From Pseudarthrobacter oxydans (lineage in GTDB: Bacteria; Actinomycetota; Actinomycetes; Actinomycetales; Micrococcaceae), in contig NZ_JABTYH010000042.1 of assembly GCF_013314975.1 (NCBI RefSeq), positions 1-34,500 on the forward strand: a stretch of 34,500 nucleotides of DNA, read 5' to 3'. The notes below the pieces were generated by a model. That model saw nothing but the letters and a program-made list of their open reading frames with translations, was not told the origin of the DNA and ran no database searches. This document shows positions 8,700 to 17,201 of the stretch, one piece after another; within the stretch, counting starts at the first letter, position 1; each line of letters opens with the position of its first letter. A program made the position numbers and the translations under genes.

Positions 8700-8741
8700 G
8701 GGGATGCGGTGATGACTAGACCATGATTACGAAGGAGTGCA

Positions 8742-9551
8742 ATGGACTTCAAGCAGGTTGTCGGCGACAGACGAGCGATCCGGTACTACAAGCCGTACCG
8801 CCCGGTGGAGAAGGACAAAATTCAGGTCATCCTTGAGGCGGCCCGGCTGCAATGTTCTCAAGCAAACACCCACGAACTTCGTAAAGCAGTTGTGCTAACC
8901 CGTGGTGAAACACCCGACGAAATCTTTGACGGCATTGTGAATGCACTCCATAACCAGACGATGGCACAACTTGCCCCGGTCATCATCGTGTGGGTCGTTG
9001 ACCTGAGCGCCTGGAACAACATGCGCGATCTGCTCATGGAGCTCATTGACGTTGGTGCGTTGAACGCAACTCAGGGATGGACTGAAGAGAAGGTGGACTC
9101 CGGTGTCCTGCAGACTCCGGAGTTCAACGTGCTCAAGGGTGAACGGCATTTCGCTGAGTGGTTGAGCGCTATCGAGGTTGGCCTTGGGATTGGTAGCGCA
9201 GTTCTGGCTGCTGTGGATCAAGGCCTGGGTTCGTGCCTGGCATCCGGGGACCGAGATGCCATGCGCCCCATTCTGGGGCTGCCGGACGATGTCACGCCTG
9301 CGCAGCTTCAGTTGGTTGGCTACCCGGCCGAAGACGCTAAGGCAGGCGGCCAGCGTCCCCGCGCCCCATTCGAAACGCTGTTCTTTGAGCACACGTGGGG
9401 TAATCCGCTCAAACAGGACGTAGCAGTGCTGGAGTACCTTAAAGAAACCGGCATGATCCAGGAGCCTGCACCAGTGTCGTGGCGGAAAGCCGAGGTAGAG
9501 GCTCTGGATAGGATGTTCGACTTCGGTTCGAAGACGATGACCAAGGAATAG
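8742..9551 (+). CDS. Nitroreductase-fold flavoprotein next to the F420 genes
   Basis: A 269-residue FMN-type nitroreductase-family protein. GGAG precedes the ATG. Visible family features are the RRAIRYY start (residues 10-16) for phosphate contacts of FMN, an extended middle, and the GLGSC motif (161-165) followed by LGLPDDVTPAQLQLVGYP, as in the usual second half of the fold. It ends 9 bases before fbiA, so the two are almost certainly co-transcribed. In mycobacteria the C-terminal domain of FbiB is a nitroreductase-fold module that reduces dehydro-F420-0; this gene could supply that step, or it could be a catabolic flavin reductase or dehydrogenase. Neither can be decided from sequence; the family call is firm, the role is inference. 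Confidence 0.78.
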   Translation: MDFKQVVGDRRAIRYYKPYRPVEKDKIQVILEAARLQCSQANTHELRKAVVLTRGETPDEIFDGIVNALHNQTMAQLAPVIIVWVVDLSAWNNMRDLLMELIDVGALNATQGWTEEKVDSGVLQTPEFNVLKGERHFAEWLSAIEVGLGIGSAVLAAVDQGLGSCLASGDRDAMRPILGLPDDVTPAQLQLVGYPAEDAKAGGQRPRAPFETLFFEHTWGNPLKQDVAVLEYLKETGMIQEPAPVSWRKAEVEALDRMFDFGSKTMTKE

Positions 9552-9560
9552 GATCTCATC

Positions 9561-10535
9561 TTGTCCATCGTGTGCTTCGGCGGCGGTATCGGTGCAACAC
9601 GGCTTTGGCGCGCGCTGGCTGGTCAGCTCGGCCAGGATTCCCTCACGCTGGTCGTGAATACCGCTGACGACCTGTGGCACTACGGCTTGCGGGTTTGCCC
9701 CGACCTCGACACTGTTACTTACGGTCTGGCTGGCAAGCAGGACCAGGAACGAGGTTGGGGCCTCCTCGATGAGTCGTTTACTGCCATGGCAACCCTCGCT
9801 GAACTCGGCGAAGACGTTTGGTTCAATCTGGGCGACCGTGACTTAGCGACGCATCTATTGCGGACTCAACTGTTGAGCCGGGGCGTGCCCTTAAGCGTGG
9901 TGACAGCCCATCTTGCCCAGGCAAACAAGGTATCGACCCAAATTCTGCCCATGTGTGAAGAAGAAGTCAGCACAGAAGTCCTCGTCGACGGGGGCGGATG
10001 GATGGGGTTCCAGGAATATCACGTCCGTCACCAGGCCGAACCGTCCGTGGAAGAGGTCCGCTACAGGGGAATTGAGCATGCGCGGACGCCCTCGGCCGTG
10101 CTGGCTGCACTCGAGAATGCCTCGCTGGTGGTACTGGGACCCAGCAGCCCCGTGGCGAGCATACTGCCGATCCTTGGGGTGGGGGAGACCCGGGCAGCGA
10201 TCCAAGCGGCTTCCGCACCCGTTGTCGCAGTCACCCCTATCGTTTCCGGAGCACCCTTTCATGATGTGGGGGACGCTCACAGAGCCCAGTTGCGTGAGCG
10301 TCTCCTGGCGGCCCGGGGGCTAGAGCACACCGCGTCCGCAGCTGCTTCCCTATATACCGGGCTAGCGGACTTCTTTGTGATCGATGAAGCCGACCTGATA
10401 GAAGCACCGCACATCCGCTCGCTTGGTATAACACCCATTGTGGCGCGCACTTTGACTCACGTGGACCCGGTCTGCACCCCGGATTTGGTTCGTGCGGTCA
10501 TGTCGCCAACAAGTATCGCCCAGCAAAACCGCTGA
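9561..10535 (+). CDS. fbiA: 2-phospho-L-lactate transferase / phosphoenolpyruvate transferase for F420-0 (CofD/FbiA)
   Basis: A 324-residue transferase that joins the lactyl- or enolpyruvyl-diphospho-guanosine donor to the chromophore FO to give (dehydro-)F420-0 in the cytoplasm. TTG at 9561 is the best start: the glycine loop GGGIGATRL begins at residue 7, exactly as in CofD/FbiA proteins, and no ATG lies upstream in frame. Further family segments are VNTADD (about residues 33-38), the GLRVCPDLDTVTYGLAG region, WFNLGDRDLATHL, and the LGPSSPVASILPIL segment. The length fits the family. It follows the nitroreductase-type gene by 9 bases and precedes fbiC by 52. The donor-making enzyme FbiD/CofC and the glutamate ligase FbiB/CofE are not in the window, so chromosomal copies must complete the pathway. 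Confidence 0.92.
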   Translation: MSIVCFGGGIGATRLWRALAGQLGQDSLTLVVNTADDLWHYGLRVCPDLDTVTYGLAGKQDQERGWGLLDESFTAMATLAELGEDVWFNLGDRDLATHLLRTQLLSRGVPLSVVTAHLAQANKVSTQILPMCEEEVSTEVLVDGGGWMGFQEYHVRHQAEPSVEEVRYRGIEHARTPSAVLAALENASLVVLGPSSPVASILPILGVGETRAAIQAASAPVVAVTPIVSGAPFHDVGDAHRAQLRERLLAARGLEHTASAAASLYTGLADFFVIDEADLIEAPHIRSLGITPIVARTLTHVDPVCTPDLVRAVMSPTSIAQQNR

Positions 10536-10587
10536 CGGCTATTAGCTTGCGCCGGCACGGAAACCGAACTAGCTGAAAGTCATTCCC

Positions 10588-13134
10588 ATGAGCACTGCCC
10601 CTGCTAAACCTCAGGAAATTCGCCGCGCCGTCAGCCGTGCTGAGAAGGGGGTGTCGTTGGACTTGGCCGAAGCCACTGCCCTCCTGCAAGCTCGCGGAGA
10701 GGAACTGGAACGGTTGTGTGCAGTGGCCGCCCGTGCTCGCGACGCCGGCCTGCGGGACGTTGGTCGACCGGAGGTTATCACTTATTCGCCAAAGGTGTTC
10801 ATCCCTGTCACCAGGTTGTGTCGAGACCGGTGCCACTATTGCACCTTCGTCGAAACACCTGATCAGGGAGCACGCGAGGGGCGGGCAGCGTATCTCTCCC
10901 CTGATGAGATCATCAAAATCGCCAGCGAGGGTGCGAAAGTGGGCTGCACCGAGGCGCTGTTCACGCTGGGTGATCGACCGGAAGACCGATGGCCCGAAGC
11001 GGCGAAGTGGCTAAATGAGCACGGGTATGACTCCACTCTCGATTATGTACGAGCCATGGCGGTGCGGGTTTTGGAAGAGACAGGGCTTTTGCCCCACTTA
11101 AACCCCGGCGTCATGTCGTGGGAGGAGATGAACCGTCTCAAGCCGGTTAGCCCGTCGATGGGCATGATGCTGGAAACCACATCGGAGCGCCTTTTCAACA
11201 CCCGCGGTGAAGCCCACTTTGGATCCCCGGACAAGGATCCCAAAGTGCGGTTGCGGGTGCTGGAAGACGCTGGCCGGTTGTCCATACCGTTCACCACCGG
11301 CTTGCTGGTGGGTATCGGTGAAACCAACGAAGAACGCGCTGACACTATCTTCGCGATACGGAAGGTGGCGCGGACGTACGGCAATGTTCAAGAAGTCATT
11401 GTTCAGAACTTCAGGGCCAAGCCGAAGACGGCGATGCACAATACTCCCGACCTAAGCGTTGACGAGTATGTGGCCGCGATTGCGGTCTCTCGAATTCTTC
11501 TGGGTCCAAAGATTCGAATCCAGGCACCGCCGAACCTCGTAAACATTGACGAATGTACAAGGCTCCTAGGTGCTGGCGTGGACGACTGGGGTGGAGTCTC
11601 TCCGGTGACACCTGACCATGTAAATCCGGAACGTCCCTGGCCTTCCTTGGATCGCCTCCATGAAGTCACCACCCAGTCAGGGTTCACCCTCCGTGCCCGC
11701 CTGACCGCCCATCCCCAGTATGTGCTGGCAGGCGAGCCGTGGATCGATCCGAGAGTGTCCGGCCACGTTGCCGCCCTCTCAGACCACGAAGGGCTGTTGC
11801 ACAGCGAAGTCAGCGATGGGAAACGCCGCCCGATCGGTTTGCCCTGGCAGGAGCCAGACCAGGCTTTCGAAAGCTTGGGCCGAACGGATCTCTATGCCAG
11901 CGTAGACACTGAAGGACGGCGTGCTGCCGTCCGTAGCGACTTCCAGAATGTGTACGGCGATTGGACAGCCGTCGGCGAACAAGCCGCATCCGCGTCCTCG
12001 TCGAGCGCTCCGTCCCATGGCTTGCCCCGCGCCACAGCCGATGGGCTCGCGGCACTGCGGGCGGCAGAGGCAAATCCCGGAGGACTTTCCGACGAACATG
12101 CGTTGACCCTTATGACAGCTGATGGCGACCTCCTGACCCAGGTGGTTCACCTTGCGGATGAGCTCCGCAGGGAAACCGTTGGGGACAACGTGACTTACGT
12201 GGTGAACCGGAATATCAACTTCACCAACGTCTGCTATGTCGGGTGCAGGTTCTGCGCCTTTGCCCAACGGCGAACGGACCCTGACGCGTACTCATTATCG
12301 CTGGCCCAGGTAGCTGACCGGGCAGAGGAAGCATGGGACCTCGGGGCAACGGAGGTCTGCATGCAGGGTGGTATCGATCCACAGCTCCCGGGTTCAGCGT
12401 ATTTTGACCTGGCAGCTGCAGTGAAGCAACGTGTCCCTGGAATGCACGTGCACGCGTTCAGTCCCATGGAGATCGTGAACGGCGCTAACCGAACGGGGCT
12501 GTCCTTCCGGGAATTCCTCCAGCGCGCAAAAGACGCTGGGCTGGACTCAGTTCCCGGCACCGCCGCTGAAATTCTGGACGACGACGTCCGTTGGGTTCTG
12601 ACCAAGGGAAAGCTTCCGACCCGAACGTGGATCGAAGTGATCACCACCGCGCATCGGCTGGGCATCCGTTCGTCCTCGACCATGATGTACGGGCATGTAG
12701 ATAACCCCCGTCACTGGGTCAACCACCTTCGCGTGTTGTCTCGAATTCAAGATGAGACCGGCGGATTCACAGAATTCGTTCCTCTGCCTTTTGTGCATCA
12801 CTCTTCCCCTATCTACCTCGCTGGGATCGCGCGGCCGGGACCAACACCTCGCGACAACCTCGCGGTGCACGCAATGGCAAGAATCCTGCTGCACAGACGG
12901 ATCGATAACATTCAGACCTCTTGGGTGAAACTCGGTGTGGAAGGTACACGTGCCATGCTCAATGCCGGTGCTAACGATGTGGGCGGCACTCTGATGGAAG
13001 AGACAATTTCACGGATGGCCGGCTCCGAGCACGGGTCCGCGAAGACCGTGGAGGAACTGGTAGCGATCGGCGCAGGCATAGGGCGCCCTGTGGTTGAACG
13101 GACCACCACGTATGGGACCATGTCGCGAACCTGA
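10588..13134 (+). CDS. fbiC: FO synthase, fused CofH-CofG radical SAM enzyme (FbiC)
   Basis: An 848-residue bifunctional radical SAM enzyme that makes the 7,8-didemethyl-8-hydroxy-5-deazariboflavin chromophore of F420 from tyrosine and 5-amino-6-ribitylaminouracil. Both halves have an intact Fe-S cluster motif CX3CX2C: Cys78, Cys82, Cys85 in the first and Cys549, Cys553, Cys556 in the second. The segments around them (LCRDRCHYCTF and CYVGCRFCAFAQ) are characteristic of the CofG and CofH halves. The length matches actinobacterial FbiC (about 856 residues in Mycobacterium). The ATG at 10588 has only a weak purine stretch upstream. It stands in one strand run with fbiA and the catabolic genes, arguing for joint expression of the cofactor with an F420-dependent step. 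Confidence 0.95.
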   Translation: MSTAPAKPQEIRRAVSRAEKGVSLDLAEATALLQARGEELERLCAVAARARDAGLRDVGRPEVITYSPKVFIPVTRLCRDRCHYCTFVETPDQGAREGRAAYLSPDEIIKIASEGAKVGCTEALFTLGDRPEDRWPEAAKWLNEHGYDSTLDYVRAMAVRVLEETGLLPHLNPGVMSWEEMNRLKPVSPSMGMMLETTSERLFNTRGEAHFGSPDKDPKVRLRVLEDAGRLSIPFTTGLLVGIGETNEERADTIFAIRKVARTYGNVQEVIVQNFRAKPKTAMHNTPDLSVDEYVAAIAVSRILLGPKIRIQAPPNLVNIDECTRLLGAGVDDWGGVSPVTPDHVNPERPWPSLDRLHEVTTQSGFTLRARLTAHPQYVLAGEPWIDPRVSGHVAALSDHEGLLHSEVSDGKRRPIGLPWQEPDQAFESLGRTDLYASVDTEGRRAAVRSDFQNVYGDWTAVGEQAASASSSSAPSHGLPRATADGLAALRAAEANPGGLSDEHALTLMTADGDLLTQVVHLADELRRETVGDNVTYVVNRNINFTNVCYVGCRFCAFAQRRTDPDAYSLSLAQVADRAEEAWDLGATEVCMQGGIDPQLPGSAYFDLAAAVKQRVPGMHVHAFSPMEIVNGANRTGLSFREFLQRAKDAGLDSVPGTAAEILDDDVRWVLTKGKLPTRTWIEVITTAHRLGIRSSSTMMYGHVDNPRHWVNHLRVLSRIQDETGGFTEFVPLPFVHHSSPIYLAGIARPGPTPRDNLAVHAMARILLHRRIDNIQTSWVKLGVEGTRAMLNAGANDVGGTLMEETISRMAGSEHGSAKTVEELVAIGAGIGRPVVERTTTYGTMSRT

Positions 13135-13292
13135 GCTTGCCTGGGCAGCATGTGCACCTAAGGAAGTTCCAGCCTCACCGCGAGTGGGGTGCACTCCGTA
13201 CGCAGTGCCAGGCAGTTGGACCGGGCACCGCATCTTGATCGCACGGTTGCTGGGAAGAGGTAGCCAATTTTCCAGAGAGTGAGCGCATATAC

Positions 13293-13574
13293 ATGGCATT
13301 TCATTTTCAACGTGAGTGGCATCCCCTCGTGGGTCAGCAGGTGGTCATTTTGCTTAACGCCGCCGTGGTGCGTTATGGAACTGTCGATGCAGTAACGCAG
13401 GATGATGCAGTGCTGTGGTTGAGTTCGGACGGCGCGGAAACTCGACAGCTGTTTGAACGGTTCGAGGGTTACGAGGTATGGATCGATTACAAGTGGGAGT
13501 CCAACGGCCCGTCAGACTGCGGGATACCTCTGGTCCTGGCTTCGCTTGACACCACCTTGTTCCGGCGGCGCTGA
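13293..13574 (+). CDS. Small unknown protein at the end of the F420/catabolic cluster
   Basis: A 93-residue protein I do not recognise. It is rich in beta-forming residues: a GQQVVILLNAAVVRYGTVDAV stretch reads like a small beta-barrel (SH3- or Sm-like) strand pattern. An acidic centre and an RRR C-terminus follow. No signal or membrane segment. A weak GAGAGTGAG lies rather far upstream of the ATG. It starts 158 bases after fbiC on the same strand and precedes the terminator hairpin, so it is likely the last gene of the cluster. Function unknown. Confidence 0.55.
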   Translation: MAFHFQREWHPLVGQQVVILLNAAVVRYGTVDAVTQDDAVLWLSSDGAETRQLFERFEGYEVWIDYKWESNGPSDCGIPLVLASLDTTLFRRR

Positions 13575-13646
13575 ATTCGCGTCAGCCTCCGTGATCAGAC
13601 TGAGTAAGTGGCACGCGGCAGAACACTGCCTCGGGGAAACAGCGCC

Positions 13647-13684
13647 AGTTCGCCGGTAAGCCGACGAAGGCTTACCGGCGAACT
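13647..13684. terminator. Perfect 16-bp hairpin between convergent genes
   Basis: Arms at 13647-13662 and 13669-13684 are perfect reverse complements around a 6-base loop GACGAA. There is no T tract. It sits between the plus-strand F420 cluster and the minus-strand transporter gene, the place for a bidirectional terminator. Confidence 0.65.
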
Positions 13685-13968
13685 CGGAAATACTTCGGTG
13701 GGCTAGACTGTGCGTCGGCAAGACGTTTAGTACTTTACCGACTCGCCTTCTTGGCTGGCGCTCCCATCCATCCCATCTGAGGGCTGGGACGGGCGGAAAA
13801 GCTTGTCGCCGGTACAGCTCAACAGGGCTAATCTTGGGCTTCGCTTATTCTGGCAGTGCTCCAACCTGCATGTGCCGCAGATTCACGCTAGTGAATTTGC
13901 GCACGGACCTACCTCTGTGGGCGGCGGGCATCCTCTAAGAAGATTCGTATGACCCACCGGATTCGGAG

Positions 13969-15036
13969 TTACGCGACGAGCAGCGCCCCGCCCAGGCCTA
14001 CCACGCAAACAACGGCCGTGGAGCCTGCAGCGAGAGCCAACGTGCGGCCACCGCGGCGGAGGAGGGTTTTCAGGCGAACGCTCGTGCCGAGTGCAAGCAT
14101 GGCTGCAGTAAGCAGGAAGCTTTGTAGGGATCCTGCTGTGGTCAGCACGCCTGTTGGGATGGGGAAGCTGCTGCGGAAGATGACCATAAGGATGAACCCG
14201 ATCATGAAGAGGGGAACGATCGGTGGCCTCTTCATGCCTATTGCGGTACCGGCGCGGCGTTGACGCCAGGAGAGTATGGCAACTGTCGGTGCCAGCATTA
14301 GAACGCGGGCAAGTTTGACGGTCACCGCTGTCGCCAGTGCGGTTCCCCCGATGATTCCCCCAGCCGCGACCACTTGTGCTACTTCGTGAATTGAAGCTCC
14401 AGCCCAAACCGCTGCTACCTCGTTTGAGAGCCCTAGGAGGTTGACGAGGAGGGGGATGCCGGGGATCATAAGGGTGCCGAAAAGCACTACTAGGGCGACG
14501 GCAGTCACCGTCTCCTCTTCGTCCGCTTCAACTACAGACTGGACACCGGCGACTGCGGCAGCGCCACAAATTGAGAAGCCACACGCTACGAGCATGGTCT
14601 GTCGAGGCGGGACCTTCAGTAGCCGACCCAGTATTACCGTGGCGAAGATGCCAATGGTAACTACGGAAACTGCGAGCAGGGGGATGCCCCAGCCTAGCTT
14701 TGCGAGGTCTTGAAGTGAGAGCTGCAGACCTAGGATGACAATTCCAAGGCGGAGGGGGACCCTGCTTGCGACGGTAAGCCCTGCAGTTAGCTTCTCTGGA
14801 AGTAAACCAAAATTGCGTGCGGCCAGTCCCAAGGCGATGGCGACAAGCAGGGGGCTCAGGCCCTGAACGAAAGCCGTGATGGCAATTGCAACGAGGGCAC
14901 CGCCCACGGCGACTGCCAGTCCGGGCGACAGTGCTCGAAAAGAGCCGAGTATGAGACGACTTCTTGTTGGTCGAAGCGTTGCTGTCGTCTTGGGGGCATC
15001 GAGGGCTTCCATGGTTTCCATGGTCATGCACCTCAT
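13969..15036 (-). CDS. YeiH-family putative sulfate exporter (UPF0324) membrane protein
   Basis: A 355-residue polytopic membrane protein of the YeiH/PSE family, with about ten hydrophobic segments. Family hallmarks are ALGLAARNFGLLPEKLTAGL near residue 70, the CGFSICGAAAVAG segment in the centre and the GASIHEVAQVVAAGG stretch. These proteins are annotated as putative sulfate exporters; in Cuyahoga-type taurine/sulfolactate degraders a relative is thought to export sulfate, but the transported ion is rarely proven. The start is uncertain between the ATG at 15036 and two nearby in-frame ATGs; none has a strong ribosome binding site. A role for sulfur release in the neighbouring pathway is possible but not shown. 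No LysR regulator, frequent beside yeiH, is present. Confidence 0.85.
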   Translation of the reverse strand: MRCMTMETMEALDAPKTTATLRPTRSRLILGSFRALSPGLAVAVGGALVAIAITAFVQGLSPLLVAIALGLAARNFGLLPEKLTAGLTVASRVPLRLGIVILGLQLSLQDLAKLGWGIPLLAVSVVTIGIFATVILGRLLKVPPRQTMLVACGFSICGAAAVAGVQSVVEADEEETVTAVALVVLFGTLMIPGIPLLVNLLGLSNEVAAVWAGASIHEVAQVVAAGGIIGGTALATAVTVKLARVLMLAPTVAILSWRQRRAGTAIGMKRPPIVPLFMIGFILMVIFRSSFPIPTGVLTTAGSLQSFLLTAAMLALGTSVRLKTLLRRGGRTLALAAGSTAVVCVVGLGGALLVA

Positions 15037-15770
15037 TGCCTGCCAGTAGAGAGCAATCTCCTATGCAAGCATGCATATCCGGCATATCTTCGCCAGTGCG
15101 GAAAGTCAGCACGAGGGGTGTAAGAGCCAAGCAAAGGTCAACGTCTTTGGGTAGCGCCACGCGCGCCTTTACGGCTCCGTGTTTTCACGGCAATACGGAT
15201 GGCTCCGCTTTTGCCCGGAACAGTTTCCCAGGGGCAAGGCGGGCCGCGGGGACTGGGCGGAGACGAACAGCTCCTGGCAAGGCATTAACCCAAGAAGACA
15301 CGCGGCGTAGTGGCGGGCCGGCGGGGGAGGCCCTCACGTACCGGGTGACCGTTCCGCCACATGGCCTTTGGAGCACAAGTCCTGACCGTGGTGCCCAGCG
15401 TCGAGGGAGTCAGCCCGGAAGCGGCTTTCGTCCATCCTGACGGGGAGGGGTTGTCTCCCCGGGACCGGAGCCGTCGGGAGTGGGTAGCGAAGATTCCGGT
15501 GTTGCGGTTGGGAAACCGGTCCATTGAACGTACCTTGCGGCGCAGTTATGACGATCTGGGCGCTCTCCGGATTGAGGACCCGATGCCAACGAACTACTCG
15601 GCCACCCGACACACGATTGACCTAAACGAGACCGTGAGGGGTTTCTCCGCCCATCCCCAGACCGACAGTTAGCGCTGCGGACCTAGAGCCAGATGGTGGC
15701 GGTCATCACCGACTGACGACCTGTCTCAAACCACACCAGAACAATTGCATGGATCCACGTGACCTCTTCC
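15037..15770. other. Intergenic stretch between two minus-strand genes
   Basis: About 730 bases without a convincing gene. A 103-residue plus-strand frame (15361-15672) opens after an in-frame stop without a ribosome binding site and matches nothing I recognise. The promoter of the YeiH-type gene must lie near 15040-15120; a repeated GCATAT element around 15070-15086 is the only visible pattern. Confidence 0.4.
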
Positions 15771-16457
15771 CTAGAGTGGAAGGCTCAGCGTGTGTGCGCT
15801 GTGGGCCCGCTTGGCTGCAAGGTAGCGGTGGTTTGACGGGGACATGTGCAGCCCGGTGGGGATCTGCGCGGTGACTTGGATGCCAAGGGCAGTCAGTTGC
15901 GCCGTCTTATCGGGGTTGTTGCTGAACAGACGAACCGATGTGGCACCGAGTGCGGCCAGCATCTGGGCGGCAGCCGTGTAGTCGCGCTCGTCCTCACCGT
16001 GACCCAGTGCAACGTTGGCCTCGTAGGTATCCAAGCCGGCGTCCTGCAGGGCATACGCATCCAGCTTTGAATACAAACCGATGCCCCTGCCTTCCTGACG
16101 CAGGTACAGCAGAAAGCCGCCGCTGGCAGCGATTTCCTCAATCCCTTCGCGCAGTTGCGGGCCGCAGTCGCAACGCTGACTGCCGAATACGTCGCCAGTG
16201 AGGCATTCGCTGTGCAGCCGGACTAGCGGGGCGGGACACACCGGCCCTCCCGACGCCGCCCGACCAGTGAGTAACATCCGTTCCCACTCTCCCAAGGCGA
16301 ACAGCAGATGTTCCTTGCCGTCGACCAGACCGTGGAAAGTCAGCACTTCGGCGGGGACGGTGAAGCCATCGGCGAAGCGCAGCGGGATGGTGACCCGTCT
16401 GCGCACGGTAGCGGCACCAATACCGGCGATAGAATGCTTGTGGGATACAAAGGTCAT
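15771..16457 (-). CDS. ribA: GTP cyclohydrolase II
   Basis: A 228-residue GTP cyclohydrolase II, which opens GTP to 2,5-diamino-6-ribosylamino-4-pyrimidinone phosphate, the first step toward riboflavin and toward the ribitylaminouracil used by FbiC. The three zinc cysteines are present (Cys85, Cys96, Cys98 in the HSECLTGDVFGSQRCDCG region), followed by LRQEGRGIGLYSKLDAYALQD, the GTP-binding and catalytic segment, and NNPDK near residue 181. GAGG lies upstream of the ATG. It is stand-alone, whereas the housekeeping enzyme in actinobacteria is commonly fused to the RibB domain, so this is probably an extra copy. Its presence near fbiA/fbiC suggests extra precursor supply for F420; that link is inference since it is not in the same transcript. 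Confidence 0.92.
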   Translation of the reverse strand: MTFVSHKHSIAGIGAATVRRRVTIPLRFADGFTVPAEVLTFHGLVDGKEHLLFALGEWERMLLTGRAASGGPVCPAPLVRLHSECLTGDVFGSQRCDCGPQLREGIEEIAASGGFLLYLRQEGRGIGLYSKLDAYALQDAGLDTYEANVALGHGEDERDYTAAAQMLAALGATSVRLFSNNPDKTAQLTALGIQVTAQIPTGLHMSPSNHRYLAAKRAHSAHTLSLPL

Positions 16458-17147
16458 TTCAGATCCTCAGGGGCAGTCGATAAAGAACGGCGAGCTCGGG
16501 TCGACTGGGGGGTCAAAAGTCCGGCAGGCCTGGTGACTTACCGTGGATTCTGGATCTACATCGTGATGTCTGACCTTCTTTCCAAAGTCTCCGCGTCAAC
16601 GCCACAAGGGATTGCTTGTGGTTCGCCAAATCAACAGCAACAGCCTTAGGTTTCAGATGCCCTACCATGGATGCACTCTAAGATCGAAGAATCGAACGGT
16701 CAATAGGTTAGCTGCGAATTTCGACCGGTGTCATCGAACGTCCTCGGCCAACATAGACCAATATGTACGGTTTGTATCGCTAGCTCCGGGGCCGGAAGCG
16801 GGTGATAGCCTGCCCCAGAATCCGCTTCCTGATTGCACCATCCAAGAGACTCTGCACAACCGGGGCTTCCAAGGAAGAGCCTCTTCGAGCGTCTCCCCCG
16901 ACAATCCTCAAGCACCGATAACAGCGATTATGTAAGGTAGTACTCTGCGTATTGCATCAGATGAATCAATCGTCCCGCTCCTCCGGATCGGCAAGGAGTT
17001 CTCCAACTCCCTTGAGATTCCGCGGAATTAGCAGCCAGTCGGGCTTGATGTGGAGCTGACCAAGCGCTCCTGACGGCTACAACGCCCAACCTCAAGACGG
17101 TCGATGCAGGCGTCTGACCTGCGGTTTTGTGCTGATGATGCATTTAA
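16458..17147. other. Intergenic stretch before the recombinase operon
   Basis: About 690 bases without a supported gene. Short frames exist on both strands but have no ribosome binding sites or known motifs. I looked for an FMN riboswitch before ribA and did not find its conserved core. The left end of the recombinase-carrying element may lie here. Confidence 0.4.
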
Positions 17148-17162
17148 TGAATCATTGATTCA
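17148..17162. promoter_or_regulatory. Palindrome upstream of the tyrosine recombinase gene
   Basis: TGAATCA and TGATTCA flank a single T, a perfect 7-bp dyad, 40 bases before the recombinase start. A related half, TGAATCAAT, occurs near 16962. It may be a site for the XRE protein encoded in the same operon or a recombinase-binding site. Inference. Confidence 0.35.
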
Positions 17163-17201
17163 GGATTTGAGCACAAACTTCGATGGAACTGTGGGGCGAA
17201 A

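Noticed and set aside
15361..15672. 103-codon plus-strand frame
   Set aside because: Opens after an in-frame stop without a ribosome binding site and has no recognised domain; an overlapping minus-strand frame is equally open.
16458..16620. FMN riboswitch upstream of ribA
   Set aside because: The conserved core sequences of the riboswitch are not visible on the minus strand.
16612..16935. 107-codon plus-strand frame before the recombinase operon
   Set aside because: No ribosome binding site; composition does not look protein-like.
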